From Ramlibacter sp. (lineage in GTDB: Bacteria; Pseudomonadota; Gammaproteobacteria; Burkholderiales; Burkholderiaceae_C), in NCBI RefSeq assembly GCF_029866045.1, contig NZ_JARXAB010000078.1:1-61250 (forward strand): a DNA stretch of 61,250 nucleotides, written 5' to 3'. A program made the position numbers and the translations under genes. Under the pieces are notes generated by a model that made no database searches, had not been told where the DNA came from, and saw nothing but the letters and a program-made list of their open reading frames with translations. Shown piece after piece: positions 43,538-53,964 of the stretch (positions within the stretch are counted from its first letter, which is position 1; each line of letters begins with the position of its first letter).

Positions 43538-44637
43538 CCCGCGAAACCGGCATGACGCCAGCAACGCCGCGCACCGCCCTGGTCATGGCCGGCGGTACCG
43601 GCGGCCATATCTTCCCCGGCCTGGCCGTGGCGGAAGCACTGCGCACCCGCGGCTGGCAGGTTCACTGGCTGGGCGTGCCCGCCAGCATGGAGTCTCGTCT
43701 GGTGCCGCCGCGCGGCTTTGCCTTCGAGCCGGTGCAGTTTGGCGGCGTGCGCGGCAAGGGTCCACTCACTCTGGCGCTGCTGCCCCTGCGCCTCTTGCGC
43801 GCCTTCTGGCAAAGCCTGCGGGTGGTGCTGCGCGTCAAGCCGAAGGTCGTCATCGGCCTGGGCGGCTACATCACCTTCCCCGGCGGAATGATGGCGGTGC
43901 TCGCCGGCAAGCCCCTGGTGCTGCATGAGCAGAACTCGCGCGCGGGCATGGCCAACAAAGTGCTCGCCGGTGTGGCCGACCGGGTCTTTACCGCCTTTCC
44001 GAACGTGCTGACCCAGGGCAGCCGCCATGTGGCGTGGGTCGGCAACCCGCTGCGCGAGGCCTTCCTGTCACAGCCCGCGCCTGCCGAACGCTTTGCCGGC
44101 CGCAGCGGCCCGCTCAAGCTGCTGGTGGTGGGTGGCAGCCTGGGCGCCAAGGCGCTCAACGAGGCGGTGCCGCAGGCCTTGGCACTCATTGCCGAAGGCG
44201 AGCGCCCGCAGGTCACCCACCAGGGCGGCGCCAGCCAGATCGACGCATTGCGCGCCGCCTACCAAGCCGCTGGGGTGCAGGCCGAGCTCACTCCCTTCAT
44301 CGAAGACACGGCCAGCGCCTTTGCCGCCGCTGATCTGGTGATTTGCCGTGCTGGCGCCAGCACCGTAACCGAGCTGGCTGCCGTCGGCGCCGCCGCGGTC
44401 TACGTGCCCTTCCCCCATGCGGTGGACGACCACCAGACCACCAACGCCCGCTTCGTGGTCGACGCGGGTGGTGGCTGGTTGCTGCCCCAGGGCGAACTCA
44501 GTCCCGCGCGGCTGGCGCAGCTGCTGCAGTCCCTCACCCGTGAGGAGTTGCTGGTGCGCGCCCAAGCGGCCAAGGCCATCGAAAAAACCCAGGCGACGGA
44601 AGTCATCGTCGCCGCCTGCGAGGAACTGGCGCAGTGA
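43534..44637 (+). CDS. murG: UDP-GlcNAc:lipid I transferase MurG
   Basis: Adds GlcNAc to lipid I to give lipid II on the cytoplasmic face of the membrane. GT28 fold, 367 residues. [19 protein letters not shown] is the N-terminal glycine-rich loop, [14 protein letters not shown] and [12 protein letters not shown] follow, and the nucleotide-binding motif is [16 protein letters not shown] with the hydrophobic [13 protein letters not shown] overlap with ftsW, GTGA overlap with murC. Confidence 0.97.
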   Translation: MTRETGMTPATPRTALVMAGGTGGHIFPGLAVAEALRTRGWQVHWLGVPASMESRLVPPRGFAFEPVQFGGVRGKGPLTLALLPLRLLRAFWQSLRVVLRVKPKVVIGLGGYITFPGGMMAVLAGKPLVLHEQNSRAGMANKVLAGVADRVFTAFPNVLTQGSRHVAWVGNPLREAFLSQPAPAERFAGRSGPLKLLVVGGSLGAKALNEAVPQALALIAEGERPQVTHQGGASQIDALRAAYQAAGVQAELTPFIEDTASAFAAADLVICRAGASTVTELAAVGAAAVYVPFPHAVDDHQTTNARFVVDAGGGWLLPQGELSPARLAQLLQSLTREELLVRAQAAKAIEKTQATEVIVAACEELAQ

Positions 44638-46046
44638 AGCACGCCGTCAACCACATTCACTTCGTCGGCATCGGCGGCTCTGGCATGTCGGGCATCGCCG
44701 AGGTGCTGCGCAACCAGGGTTACGCCATCTCTGGCTCTGACCTGGCCGATTCGGCCACGCTGCGCCGCCTGCAGGGCATGGGCATCACCACCTTCGTGGG
44801 CCATGCCGAATCGAACCTCGCGCGGGCCGACGTGGTGGTCACTTCGACCGCGGTGCAGGCCGACAACCCCGAGGTGGTCGCCGCCCGCGCGCGCAAGATT
44901 CCGGTGGTGCCCCGGGCCATGATGCTGGCCGAGCTGATGCGCCTCAAGCGCGGCATCGCCATCGCCGGCACCCACGGAAAAACCACCACCACCTCGCTGG
45001 TGGCCAGCCTGCTGGCCGAGGGCGGCCTAGACCCCACCTTCGTGATCGGCGGCCGCCTCAACAGCGCGGGCGCCAATGCCAAGCTGGGCGCGGGCGACTA
45101 CATCGTGGTCGAGGCCGACGAGTCGGACGCCTCCTTCCTGAACCTGATGCCGGTGATGTCGGTGGTGACCAACATCGACGCCGACCACATGGAGACCTAC
45201 GGCCACGACTTCGGCCGGCTCAAGCAGGCCTTCGTCGACTTTTTGCACCGCATGCCTTTCTACGGCACCGCCATCTTGTGCACCGACGACGCTGCGGTGC
45301 GCTCCATCCTGCCCGACGTGCAGTGCCCGGTGACCACCTACGGGGTGGGTGAGGACGCCCAGGTCCGCGCGGTCAATATCCGCGCAGTGGGCCCGCAAAT
45401 GCACTTCACCGCGCAGCGGCGCAACGGCATCGTGCTGCCCGACCTCGAGGTGGTGCTCAATCTTCCCGGCCACCACAATGTGCTCAACGCTTTGTCGGCC
45501 ATTGCCATTGCGGTCGAACTGAATATCCCCGACGCGGCAGTCATCAAGGCCTTCGCCGAGTTCCGTGGCGTCGGCCGGCGCTTCCAGAGCTACGGCGACT
45601 TGCCGGTGTATCCGGCCCATGGCGGTGGGCGCTTTACGGTCATTGAGGACTACGGCCATCACCCGGTCGAACTGGCCGCCACCTTGTCGGCGGCGCGCGG
45701 CGCCTTCCCCGGCCGCCGCCTGGTGCTGGCCTTCCAGCCGCACCGCTACTCACGCACCCGCGACTGCTTCGAAGATTTCGTTAAGGTGCTCGGTCATGCC
45801 GACGCCGTGCTGCTGGCCGAGGTCTACGCCGCCGGCGAGGCCCCCATCGTGGCGGCAGATGGCCGCTCGCTGGCCCGCGCGGTTCGCGTGGCGGGCAAGG
45901 TCGAGCCGGTGTTCGTCGACGATATCACTGGCATGCCCGAGACCATCCTCGAGATGGCCCGCGACGGTGACGTGGTCATGTGCATGGGCGCAGGCTCCAT
46001 CGGCGCGGTGCCGGGCAAGCTGGTCGAGAAGGTGGGCAAGGCATGA
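44634..46046 (+). CDS. murC: UDP-MurNAc:L-alanine ligase MurC
   Basis: First of the four Mur ligases; adds L-Ala to UDP-MurNAc. [20 protein letters not shown] is the UDP-binding loop, [15 protein letters not shown] the ATP loop, and [12 protein letters not shown] the Mg/ligand motif. 470 residues. GTG start overlaps the murG stop; its own stop overlaps the ddl ATG. Confidence 0.97.
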   Translation: MKHAVNHIHFVGIGGSGMSGIAEVLRNQGYAISGSDLADSATLRRLQGMGITTFVGHAESNLARADVVVTSTAVQADNPEVVAARARKIPVVPRAMMLAELMRLKRGIAIAGTHGKTTTTSLVASLLAEGGLDPTFVIGGRLNSAGANAKLGAGDYIVVEADESDASFLNLMPVMSVVTNIDADHMETYGHDFGRLKQAFVDFLHRMPFYGTAILCTDDAAVRSILPDVQCPVTTYGVGEDAQVRAVNIRAVGPQMHFTAQRRNGIVLPDLEVVLNLPGHHNVLNALSAIAIAVELNIPDAAVIKAFAEFRGVGRRFQSYGDLPVYPAHGGGRFTVIEDYGHHPVELAATLSAARGAFPGRRLVLAFQPHRYSRTRDCFEDFVKVLGHADAVLLAEVYAAGEAPIVAADGRSLARAVRVAGKVEPVFVDDITGMPETILEMARDGDVVMCMGAGSIGAVPGKLVEKVGKA

Positions 46047-47068
46047 ACCCCAGCCTGAACACCGTGGTCGACGTGAAGGCCCTGGGCAAGGTGGCCGTCC
46101 TCATGGGCGGGCTGTCGGCCGAACGCGAAATTTCCCTGCTCTCCGGCGGCGGGGTGCTCAAGGCCCTGCAATCGCGCGGCGTCGACGCCCACGCCTTTGA
46201 CCCGGCCGAGCGTGACCTCACCGACCTGCGCCGCGAAGGCTTTAGCCGCGCCTTCATTGCGCTGCACGGCCGCTTCGGTGAAGACGGCACGGTTCAGGGC
46301 GCGCTTGAGCTCTTGGGCATTCCCTACACCGGCAGCGGCGTCATGGCCTCGGCCATTGCCATCGACAAGGCCATGACCAAGCGGGTCTGGCTCTCCGAGC
46401 AACTCTCCACACCGCGCCACCTGCTGCTCAAAAAAGGCCACTACACCCCCGCCCAGGTGGCGGCGGTACCGGGCCACTTGGGCCTGCCGCTGATCGTCAA
46501 GCCCGCGCGCGAGGGTTCTTCCATTGGCCTGGCCAAGGTGACCGACGCCGCCCAGATGGCCGCCGCGGTCGAGGCCGCCGCCGCCCTGGACAGTGACGTG
46601 TTGTGCGAGCAGTTCATCGCTGGCGACGAGGTCACCTGCCCCATTCTCGGCACCGGCGAAGAGGCCCGCGCGCTGCCGGTGATCCGCATCGTGGCCCCCG
46701 GCGGCAACTACGACTACAACAACAAGTACTTCACTGACGACACCCAGTACCTGGTGCCCTGCGGCCTGCCCCCAGGCGAGGAGGCCGCCATCCAGCAGCT
46801 GGCGCTGGGCGCCTACCGCAGCCTGAGTGCGCGCGGCTGGGGCCGTGTCGACGTGATGATCGACGCCGCCACCCGCCAGCCTTACCTGCTCGAGCTCAAC
46901 ACCTCTCCGGGCATGACCGGCCACTCCCTGGTGCCCATGTCCGCCCGCGCCGACGGCATCAGCTACGAAGACCTGTGCCTGCATCTGCTCGCGGGCGCTG
47001 CCCTCGACCTGCGCAAACCTGGCGCCGCCGGCGCTGCGGCCACCACCGCAGGAGGCCCGCAGCCGTGA
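46043..47068 (+). CDS. ddlB: D-alanine-D-alanine ligase
   Basis: ATP-grasp enzyme that makes D-Ala-D-Ala for Mur[73 protein letters not shown] and [17 protein letters not shown] are diagnostic. Start ATG 46043 overlaps murC (ATGA) and gives 341 residues; the frame is open further upstream but inside murC. An Ala/Gly-rich tail of about 20 residues follows the core. Confidence 0.96.
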   Translation: MNPSLNTVVDVKALGKVAVLMGGLSAEREISLLSGGGVLKALQSRGVDAHAFDPAERDLTDLRREGFSRAFIALHGRFGEDGTVQGALELLGIPYTGSGVMASAIAIDKAMTKRVWLSEQLSTPRHLLLKKGHYTPAQVAAVPGHLGLPLIVKPAREGSSIGLAKVTDAAQMAAAVEAAAALDSDVLCEQFIAGDEVTCPILGTGEEARALPVIRIVAPGGNYDYNNKYFTDDTQYLVPCGLPPGEEAAIQQLALGAYRSLSARGWGRVDVMIDAATRQPYLLELNTSPGMTGHSLVPMSARADGISYEDLCLHLLAGAALDLRKPGAAGAAATTAGGPQP

Positions 47069-47853
47069 AAGCCGCCGCCATGCCCCTGCCGCTGGACATC
47101 CGCCTGATGAACGCGCTGTCGGTGGTGCTGCTCGTGGCGGCTGGCGTCTCGGCGCTGCTGGCGTTGGGCTGGTGGGGGCTGCAGCACCCGGTTTTTGGTC
47201 TGACCCGCATCACGGTGCTGGGCGATGTCGGCCACAACAACGCCGCCACCTTGCGTGCCAACGTGGTGCCGCGGGTGACCGGTAACTTCTTCACCGCCGA
47301 CCTCGGCGGCGTGCGCAAGGCCTTCAAAGAGGTGCCCTGGGTGCGCGACGCGGTGGTGCGGCGCGAGTTTCCCAACCGCCTGCGGGTCTTTGTGCAGGAG
47401 CACCGGCCCGTGGCCTTCTGGGGCAGCGACAGCGACACCACGCTCGTCAACAGCTTTGGTGAGGTGTTCGAGGCCAACCCCGGCGACGTCGACCAGGACG
47501 GCCTGCCGCGTCTGGTGGGCCCGCAAGACCAGTCGGCCCAGGTGCTGGCCATGTACCGGCAGCTTGCGCCCCTGTTCGAAGGTGTGGACATGGGTCTGGA
47601 CCGGCTCACCCTCACCGCGCGCGGCAGCTGGCAGGCGCAGACCGACACCGAGGCTTTGATCGAGCTCGGACGCGGTGCGCCCGAGGAGGTTCTGGCCCGC
47701 GCGCAGCGCTTCGCGCAAACCGTCACCCAGGCCGCGTCCCGCTACGGCCGCCGCACCGAGGCCGTGTTGTCGGCTGACCTGCGGCACGGCGACGGCTACG
47801 CCATCAAGTTGAGAGGTGTCACCACGGTGAGCACCGATACCCCGAAAAGATAG
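47065..47853 (+). CDS. ftsQ: Cell division protein FtsQ
   Basis: Bitopic divisome protein, 262 residues: a short cytoplasmic start, one transmembrane helix (about 20-40), the POTRA domain ([39 protein letters not shown] in part) and the beta domain ([27 protein letters not shown]). It recruits FtsL/FtsB. Start GTG 47065 overlaps the ddl stop and has AGGAGG 9 nt upstream, which decides the start; a longer open frame upstream lies inside ddl. Confidence 0.94.
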   Translation: MKAAAMPLPLDIRLMNALSVVLLVAAGVSALLALGWWGLQHPVFGLTRITVLGDVGHNNAATLRANVVPRVTGNFFTADLGGVRKAFKEVPWVRDAVVRREFPNRLRVFVQEHRPVAFWGSDSDTTLVNSFGEVFEANPGDVDQDGLPRLVGPQDQSAQVLAMYRQLAPLFEGVDMGLDRLTLTARGSWQAQTDTEALIELGRGAPEEVLARAQRFAQTVTQAASRYGRRTEAVLSADLRHGDGYAIKLRGVTTVSTDTPKR

Positions 47854-47864
47854 AGAGGATCGTC

Positions 47865-49094
47865 ATGGCAAAAGAGTACAAGGACCTGGTCGTCGGACTG
47901 GACATCGGCACCGCCAAGGTGATGGTGGTCGTTGCCGAGGTGCTGCCAGGCGGCGAGCTCAAGCTCGCGGGCCTGGGTGTTGCGCCCTCCAATGGCCTCA
48001 AGCGCGGCGTGGTGGTCAACATCGACGCCACCGTCCAGAGCATTCAGCAGGCGCTCAAAGAAGCCGAGCTGATGGCCGACTGCAAGATCACTCGGGTCTA
48101 CACCGGCATCACCGGCAGCCACATCCGCGGCATGAACTCCAGCGGCATGGTGGCCATCAAAGATAAAGAGGTGACGCCTGCCGACGTCGCCCGGGTGGTG
48201 GAGACGGCGCGGGCCATCAACATCTCCACCGACCAGCGTCTGCTGCTGGTCGAGCCGCAGGAATTCATCATTGACAACCAGGACGTGAAAGAGCCGATCG
48301 GCATGAGCGGCATCCGCCTGGAGGCCAAGGTGCACATCGTCACCGGTGCCCAGAGCGCAGCCGAAAACATCATCAAGTGCGTGCGCCGCTGCGGCCTTGA
48401 GGTCGAGTCCCTGATGCTCAACCCGCTGGCCTCCAGCCTCTCGGTCCTCACCGAAGACGAAAAAGAGCTGGGCGTGGCCCTGGTGGACATTGGCGCCGGC
48501 ACCACCGACGTGGCTATCTTCACTGGCGGCGCCATTCGCCACACCGCCGTGATCCCGATCGCGGGTGACCTGGTCACCAGCGACATTGCCATGGCGCTGC
48601 GCACCCCCACGAAGGACGCCGAGGAGATCAAGGTGGAGTCGGGCTTTGCCAAGCAGTTGCTGGCCGACCCCGAGCATCAGGTGGAGGTGCCCGGCCTGGG
48701 TGACCGCAGCCCCCGCATGCTCTCGCGCCAGGCCCTGGCCGGCGTGATCGAGCCGCGCATCGAAGAGATTTACCAGCTGGTGCAGCAGGTGGTGCGCGAG
48801 TCGGGTTACGAGGAGGTGCTGGGCTCGGGCATCGTCATCACCGGTGGCAGCTCGGTCATGCCCGGCATGGTCGAACTCGGCGAGGACATTTTCCTCAAGC
48901 CCGTGCGCCGCGGCGTCCCCAAGTACGTGGGCGCCCTGTCGGACATGGTTGCCCAGCCCCGCAACGCCACTGTCATGGGCCTGCTCGAAGAGGCCCGCCT
49001 GGCGCGTGTGCGCGGGCTCAAAGTGGCGCAAAAGAGCGGCGCGGTGAAGTCCGCCTTCGAACGCTTCAAAGACATCATCGTGGGGAACTTCTGA
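47865..49094 (+). CDS. ftsA: Cell division protein FtsA
   Basis: Actin-like ATPase that ties FtsZ filaments to the membrane. 409 residues. LVVGLDIGTAKVMVVVAEV (phosphate 1), VDIGAGTTDVAIFTGGAI (phosphate 2) and SGIVITGGSSVMPGM (adenosine) are the actin-family motifs. The 1C domain is present (about 85-165). The C-terminal amphipathic helix that binds the membrane is SAFERFKDIIVGNF. GAGAGGA precedes the ATG by 5-6 nt. Confidence 0.97.
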   Translation: MAKEYKDLVVGLDIGTAKVMVVVAEVLPGGELKLAGLGVAPSNGLKRGVVVNIDATVQSIQQALKEAELMADCKITRVYTGITGSHIRGMNSSGMVAIKDKEVTPADVARVVETARAINISTDQRLLLVEPQEFIIDNQDVKEPIGMSGIRLEAKVHIVTGAQSAAENIIKCVRRCGLEVESLMLNPLASSLSVLTEDEKELGVALVDIGAGTTDVAIFTGGAIRHTAVIPIAGDLVTSDIAMALRTPTKDAEEIKVESGFAKQLLADPEHQVEVPGLGDRSPRMLSRQALAGVIEPRIEEIYQLVQQVVRESGYEEVLGSGIVITGGSSVMPGMVELGEDIFLKPVRRGVPKYVGALSDMVAQPRNATVMGLLEEARLARVRGLKVAQKSGAVKSAFERFKDIIVGNF

Positions 49095-49131
49095 TGCTTT
49101 TTCCCCATAACCTCTGGCTCGCGCGGGGCAG

Positions 49132-49151
49132 CCCGCCGCCCTCGCGGCGGG
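49132..49151 (+). other. Hairpin in the ftsA-ftsZ gap
   Basis: CCCGCCGC, loop CCTC, GCGGCGGG: a perfect 8-bp GC stem in the 166-nt gap between ftsA and ftsZ. There is no T-run directly after it, so it is more likely to slow or process the transcript than to end it. An A-rich stretch and the ftsZ ribosome-binding site AAGGAG (49247-49252) follow. Confidence 0.5.
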
Positions 49152-49260
49152 GCCGGTCCCGGTGTGTCGACCCGCCGCCCTCCTGAAAAAAATCGCACCG
49201 GATCCCCAACAAGAAACGAATACACGGCAACTGCAGATTTAGAATTAAGGAGTCAGCACC

Positions 49261-50577
49261 ATGAGCATCGAAATGATCGAAGTCGAAGAGTTCAACCAAG
49301 GCACACAGATCAAGGTGATCGGCGTTGGTGGCGGCGGCGGCAACGCCGTCGAGCACATGATCAACAGCCAGGTGCAGGGCGTGGAGTTCATCTGCGCCAA
49401 CACCGATGCACAGGCCCTGGCCCGTTCGGCGGCTCACAAGACCATCCAGCTGGGCACCTCCGGTCTGGGGGCTGGCAGCAAGCCCGAAAAAGGGCGCGAG
49501 GCGGCCGAGGTCGCCGAGGCCAGCATCCGTGACGCCATCTCCGGCGCACACATGCTCTTTATCACCGCCGGCATGGGCGGTGGCACCGGTACCGGCGCGG
49601 CCCCGATCATCGCCCGCGTCGCCAAAGAAATGGGCATCCTCACCGTCGGCGTCGTCACCAAGCCCTTCGACTGGGAAGGCGGTCGCCGCATGACCAATGC
49701 CGACCACGGCTTGGCCGAGCTTGAGGCCAACGTTGACTCCCTCATCGTCGTCCTCAACGAAAAGCTGCTGGACGTGCTGGGCGACGACATCACCCAAGAC
49801 GAGGCCTTCGCCCACGCCAACGACGTGCTGCGCAACGCCGTTGGCGGCATTGCCGAAATTATCAACGTCCCTGGCCATGTCAACGTCGACTTCGAAGACG
49901 TGCGCACCGTCATGGGTGAGCCTGGCAAGGCCATGATGGGGACCGCCGTGGCCGAGGGCCCAGACCGCGCCCGCATCGCCGCCGAGCAGGCCGTGGCCTG
50001 CCCGCTGCTGGACGGCATTGACCTCTCGGGTGCCAAGGGCGTGCTGGTTCTCATCTCCGCCGCCAAGGGCCGGCTCAAGCTGAGCGAGTCCAAGCTGGCC
50101 ATGAACACCATCCGCGCCTACGCCGCGGCCGACGCGCATGTCATCTACGGCACCGCCTACGACGACTCGCTGGGCGAGCAGGTGCGCGTCACCGTGGTCG
50201 CCACTGGTCTGTCCCGCCAAGGTCAGCGCCGCCCGCCCATGACCGTCATTCGCACCGGCACCGACAACGGCCCGGTGGGCTACGCCCCGGCCACCCCTGG
50301 TCTGGGCTCCACGCTCGGCTCGGCCCTTGGTGCCATGCCCTCGGTGCCCACCCTGGGCAGCCCGGTCGCCGGCCTGTCCGCCTCCGCCGGCGGCATGTCC
50401 GCGGCAGCCTCTGCGCTCGGCTCGCTCTCCCCGGCCTCCAGCCTGAGCGCGGATGTCAATGTGCCCAGCGTCTGGCGCAACAACCGCACCACCGCTGCCG
50501 CCAAGGTCGACGCCCTGGCCGCCGGCGGTATGGATGACCTGGAGATTCCGGCCTTCCTCCGCCGCCAAGCAGATTGA
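49261..50577 (+). CDS. ftsZ: Cell division GTPase FtsZ
   Basis: Tubulin-like GTPase forming the Z-ring. 438 residues: globular GTPase domain 12-317 with the tubulin signature GGGTGTG at 106-112 and the T7-loop NVDFEDVRTVM; a Gly/Ala/Ser/Pro-rich flexible linker of about 100 residues; and the C-terminal peptide DDLEIPAFLRRQAD that binds FtsA and ZipA. AAGGAG lies 8 nt before the ATG. The stop codon lies inside the left arm of the intergenic inverted repeat. Confidence 0.98.
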   Translation: MSIEMIEVEEFNQGTQIKVIGVGGGGGNAVEHMINSQVQGVEFICANTDAQALARSAAHKTIQLGTSGLGAGSKPEKGREAAEVAEASIRDAISGAHMLFITAGMGGGTGTGAAPIIARVAKEMGILTVGVVTKPFDWEGGRRMTNADHGLAELEANVDSLIVVLNEKLLDVLGDDITQDEAFAHANDVLRNAVGGIAEIINVPGHVNVDFEDVRTVMGEPGKAMMGTAVAEGPDRARIAAEQAVACPLLDGIDLSGAKGVLVLISAAKGRLKLSESKLAMNTIRAYAAADAHVIYGTAYDDSLGEQVRVTVVATGLSRQGQRRPPMTVIRTGTDNGPVGYAPATPGLGSTLGSALGAMPSVPTLGSPVAGLSASAGGMSAAASALGSLSPASSLSADVNVPSVWRNNRTTAAAKVDALAAGGMDDLEIPAFLRRQAD

Positions 50578-50695
50578 GGGTTGTCCAGCGGCTGCGCAAG
50601 CCGATCTGGGGCCTGCGGTGCTCGCCGTACTCCAGTACGGCTGCGCGCCTCGGCCCCACCTCGGCTCGCTCGCTTCGCTGGCCAATCCCTCAATC
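50572..50695. repeat. 124-bp inverted-repeat element between ftsZ and lpxC
   Basis: The outer arms GATTGAGGGTTG-TCCAGCG (50572-50590) and CGCTGGCCAATCCCTCAATC (50676-50695) pair over 18-19 bases with one bulge. Inside, GGGGCC (50608) pairs with GGCCCC (50652), and at the centre GCCGTACT (50624-50631) pairs with AGTACGGC (50634-50641). The whole gap can fold into one long stem. A 17-bp word of its right half recurs at 14-30, which suggests a dispersed repeat family. It may also terminate or protect the ftsZ mRNA. Confidence 0.75.
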
Positions 50696-50697
50696 AT

Positions 50698-50724
50698 TTG
50701 AAGTGATGGCCTCGTCCCTACAAT
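50698..50724 (+). promoter_or_regulatory. Candidate lpxC promoter, leaderless type
   Basis: TTGAAG (50698-50703), 15-nt spacer, TACAAT (50719-50724), then 7 nt to the lpxC ATG. Both boxes are good; the spacer is short by one or two. The predicted start of transcription coincides with the start codon. Confidence 0.55.
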
Positions 50725-50731
50725 CCGGCCC

Positions 50732-51655
50732 ATGCTCCAGCAGCGCACCCTCAAGACCCTGACCCGTGCCGTCGGCGTGGGGCTGCACAGCGGGCAGCGG
50801 GTAGAGCTGACCTTGCGGCCCGCGGCGCCAGACACCGGCATCGTGTTTCGCCGCGTTGATCTGGCACAGCCGGTGGACATTGCCGTTTCGGCCGAGGCGG
50901 TGACCGACACCCGCATGGCCTCCACCATCTCCAAGGGCGGCGCCAAGGTCTTCACCGTCGAGCACCTTATGTCGGCCTGCGCTGGCCTGGGGCTGGACAA
51001 CCTCTATGTGGACATCACCGCCGAAGAGGTGCCCATCCTCGACGGGTCCGCGTCGTCCTTTGTCTTCCTGCTGCAAAGCGCCGGCATAGTGCTGCAAAAC
51101 GCGCCGCGCCGCTTTGTGCGCGTGTTGCAGCCGGTCGAGGTGCGCGAGGGTGAGGGTGACAACCTCAAGTGGGCGCGGCTCGACCCTTATCACGGCTTCA
51201 AGGCCAGCTTCGAGATCGACTTCGCGCACCGGGTGGTCGACGCCACCGGCCAGCGCTACGAGTTCGACTTAGGGATTGACAACTACACCCGCGACATTGC
51301 CCGTGCCCGCACCTTCGGCTTTACCAAAGACGTGGAGATGCTGCGCGCCAACGGCCTGGGCCTGGGCGCCGGCCTCGACAACGCGGTGGTCATGGACGAC
51401 TACCGCGTTCTCAATGCCGACGGCCTTCGTTATGACGACGAGCTGGTCAAGCACAAGATCCTCGACGCCATGGGTGACCTGTACCTGCTCGGCCGGCCGC
51501 TGCTGGCTGCCTACAGCGCCTTCCGTTCGGGCCACGCCATGAACAACAAGCTGCTGCGCCAGTTGCTCGCCCAGCCTGGCAGCTATGAGGTGGTGAGCTT
51601 CGACGACGACAAACGCGCACCCAGCGGCTTCTTGCAGCCAGCGCGGGCCTGGTGA
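50732..51655 (+). CDS. lpxC: UDP-3-O-acyl-N-acetylglucosamine deacetylase
   Basis: Zinc enzyme of the first committed step of lipid A synthesis. 307 residues. Zinc ligands His78 (VEHLMSA), His241 and Asp245 (HKILDAMGD) and the catalytic His268 (FRSGHAMNN) are all present, with the insert region [14 protein letters not shown]. It ends the dcw cluster in many proteobacteria. It has its own promoter candidate behind the inverted-repeat element. Confidence 0.97.
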   Translation: MLQQRTLKTLTRAVGVGLHSGQRVELTLRPAAPDTGIVFRRVDLAQPVDIAVSAEAVTDTRMASTISKGGAKVFTVEHLMSACAGLGLDNLYVDITAEEVPILDGSASSFVFLLQSAGIVLQNAPRRFVRVLQPVEVREGEGDNLKWARLDPYHGFKASFEIDFAHRVVDATGQRYEFDLGIDNYTRDIARARTFGFTKDVEMLRANGLGLGAGLDNAVVMDDYRVLNADGLRYDDELVKHKILDAMGDLYLLGRPLLAAYSAFRSGHAMNNKLLRQLLAQPGSYEVVSFDDDKRAPSGFLQPARAW

Positions 51656-51671
51656 GCGGCGCCCCCACGCG

Positions 51672-51848
51672 ATGCTGATCTTTCGCTGGCTCATCCTCTT
51701 GCTCTTGCTGGCCGCCGGCGTGTGCTTCGCCCTGTATGCCGGCACTGGCCAGCCCCACTTCAAGCGCTGGGGCATCGTGGTGCTCAAGTGGACCTTGCTG
51801 GCCGCCTTCGGCTTTTTCGCGGTGCTCATCGTCGAACGCGTGGCCTGA
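51672..51848 (+). CDS. Small predicted membrane protein, 58 residues
   Basis: An ATG at 51672, 16 nt after the lpxC stop, opens 58 codons: MLIFRWLILLLLLAAGV…, then KRWGIVVLKW and LLAAFGFFAVLIVERVA. There are two hydrophobic segments (about 4-22 and 39-55) joined by a short loop with charged residues. Base use and the end at a TGA fit a real gene, and the distance suggests translation from the lpxC transcript. I know no function for it. Confidence 0.7.
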   Translation: MLIFRWLILLLLLAAGVCFALYAGTGQPHFKRWGIVVLKWTLLAAFGFFAVLIVERVA

Positions 51849-52239
51849 GCGTCCAGAAGTTTGACGCGCCATGCGTCATCCGTCATCCGTCATGCGCCAT
51901 GCGTCACACGTGACGCCTCAGCCCTGAGCCCTCACCTCAGCCCCAACTACCGCAGCCCGTCCCGCAGCCCACCCCGCAGCCGCTGACGGGCCTGCGCGTC
52001 CCCGCACTCCCTCTCTCTTTGTGAATCGCCGCCAGCGATGGCCTCGGCGCATCCACTGCGCCTTGCTCCGCCATGCCGCCCCCTGCTGTTCCGTGCCAAT
52101 TGTTTCGCGCGCTGCCGTGTATCAGCCAGGAACTCATGCCCGTGCGCAGCACTCTGTCTTGGGCGTCATAGGTTGCCGGTATGTGGACCTCGGGCGAGGT
52201 GTTCCATCCGATCCATTTCCCTTTTCATGAGAGGTTTGT
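51849..52239. other. 391-nt gap without a recognised gene
   Basis: The first part (51867-51917) holds imperfect repeats of the words CCATGCGTCA and CCGTCAT. At 51950-51985 there are three copies of CCGCAG. The last 80 nt resemble the leader of the second protease gene (54105-54185), with the shared words TCCGATC…CCATTT and GAGAGGTTTGT/GAGAGGCTTCT next to the start codon, so this part was duplicated with the gene. No promoter boxes stand out. Short open frames here show no family features. Confidence 0.6.
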
Positions 52240-53946
52240 ATGAACCTGCGAGAACGAACCGGGTCAGCGCGCTTGAAGTACGGCGCACTGAGCCTGATGA
52301 CAGCACTGGTGCTGTCCGCCTGCGGCGGCGGTGGCGGCGCGCCGGTGAGCGTCCAACAAACGGAGCCTGCTGCGCCTGAGGCCAGAACGCTGGCGGTCGC
52401 TGAAGCGGCGCTGCTCAAGTCTTACAGCAGCGTTGAATACCGTGGGGGTGCTTCCACCACCAGCACGGTCTACATCGTGCGCCTGGAAGAAAGCCGGACT
52501 AACCAAGCCAGCGCATTTGCAACGAATACCGCCTCCGCCTTTGTCGGTGAAGTGGTGCACATCTACTCTGCCGCTATCCTGGGCTTTGCAGTGCGTGTGC
52601 CGGACGACCGGGCCGAGGCCTTCATTGCCGCCATGCGCAACGACCCCGCTGTCATTGGCGTGGAAGAAGACCGTCCGATGTACGCCATGGCCGACCAGCG
52701 CCCGCTGCGTCCCTGGGCCAACGTGCAGCCGAACCCGACCTGGGGTCTCGACCGGATCGACCAGCGCAACCTGCCGCTCGACCGGCAATACGCCTACAAC
52801 TACAACGGCGCAGGCGTTCACGCCTACATCATCGACACCGGCATCTACGCCGCCCACCAAGACCTCGCCGGTCGTGTGACCTCAGGGTTCACCGCCATCA
52901 ACGACGGGCGCGGCACGAGCGACTGTGACGGCCATGGCACCCATGTGTCCGCCACCGTAGGCGGTACGACCTGGGGCGTCGCCAAGGGCGTGCAGCTGGT
53001 ACCTGTGCGGGTGCTGGATTGCAATGGCTCGGGCAGCACCAGCGGCATCATTGCCGGCCTGGACTGGATCGTGGCCAACGCTCGCAAGCCGGCCGTCGCC
53101 AACATGTCGCTGGGCGGTAGCACCTCCGCCTCACTCGATGCCGCGGTGGCCCGTGTCACCGCCTCCGGCATCCCGGTGGCAGTGGCTGCAGGCAACGAAA
53201 ACGCCAACGCCTGCAGTGGCTCGCCCGCGCGCGAACCGAGCGCACTCACGGTGGCCGCCTCGGACAGCAGTGACCGACGCGCCTCGTTCTCGAGCTACGG
53301 CAGCTGCGTCGACCTGTTCGCCCCGGGGGTCAGCATCACCTCGGCGGGCATCTCCTCGCCCACGTCGACGGCGGTCAAGAGCGGCACCTCGATGTCTGCG
53401 CCCCATGTGGCAGGCGCCGCCGCGCTGGTGCTCGAGGCCTTCCCTGCGTATTCAGCCGTACAGGTGGGTGATTACCTCAAGTCCATCGCCACGCCGAACA
53501 AGATCAGCAGCCCGAGCGGCTCGCCGAACTTGCTGCTGTACACCGCAGGCATTGACGGTGGCACACCTCCGCCCCCGCCCCCCCCGCCGCCTCCGCCCCC
53601 GCCCCCCCCACCGCCCCCTGGCGCGTTCATGCGTGTGACGGACCTGGACACCTACGGCTTTCGCTACACCAACGCCTGGCGCGGTGGCGTAATGATCGAG
53701 GTGCACGACGCGGCCAACGCCAAGGTTGTTGGCGCCTTGGTGCAAGGTGGCTTCACTCCCAGCGGTGGCAACTCCAGTTGCACCACCGATGTAGAGGGCA
53801 CCTGCATGATCTTCACCAACTACCTGTCGACCTCGGTCAACCGCGTTCTCTTTACCGTGAGCAACGTGACGGCACCTGGCCTCACCTACCAACCTATTGG
53901 TAGCGAAACGTCCATCACCGTGAAGCGTCCGGCCCACCGCCGCTGA
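52240..53946 (+). CDS. Subtilisin-like S8 serine protease, lipoprotein, with (Pro)18 linker
   Basis: A 568-residue secreted protease. The lipobox LSAC with Cys28 followed by a Gly run predicts a lipid-anchored outer-membrane or surface protein. An inhibitor I9-type propeptide lies at about 75-148 (VYIVRLEES…GFAVRVPDDRAEAFIAAM). The proteinase-K-like S8 domain (about 165-437) has Asp199 (IIDTG), His232 (GHGTHV), the oxyanion Asn319 (AAGN) and Ser384 (GTSMSAPH). Eighteen prolines at 443-460 link it to a beta-rich C-terminal domain of 108 residues with two cysteines. GAGAGG precedes the ATG. The next gene is a paralogue. Confidence 0.93.
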   Translation: MNLRERTGSARLKYGALSLMTALVLSACGGGGGAPVSVQQTEPAAPEARTLAVAEAALLKSYSSVEYRGGASTTSTVYIVRLEESRTNQASAFATNTASAFVGEVVHIYSAAILGFAVRVPDDRAEAFIAAMRNDPAVIGVEEDRPMYAMADQRPLRPWANVQPNPTWGLDRIDQRNLPLDRQYAYNYNGAGVHAYIIDTGIYAAHQDLAGRVTSGFTAINDGRGTSDCDGHGTHVSATVGGTTWGVAKGVQLVPVRVLDCNGSGSTSGIIAGLDWIVANARKPAVANMSLGGSTSASLDAAVARVTASGIPVAVAAGNENANACSGSPAREPSALTVAASDSSDRRASFSSYGSCVDLFAPGVSITSAGISSPTSTAVKSGTSMSAPHVAGAAALVLEAFPAYSAVQVGDYLKSIATPNKISSPSGSPNLLLYTAGIDGGTPPPPPPPPPPPPPPPPPPGAFMRVTDLDTYGFRYTNAWRGGVMIEVHDAANAKVVGALVQGGFTPSGGNSSCTTDVEGTCMIFTNYLSTSVNRVLFTVSNVTAPGLTYQPIGSETSITVKRPAHRR

Positions 53947-53964
53947 CGCGCCAGCCGCCACTTT

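Noticed and set aside
49240..49245. TAGAAT as the ftsZ -10 promoter box
   Set aside because: It would put the transcription start within the Shine-Dalgarno sequence AAGGAG, and no -35 box is at the right distance.
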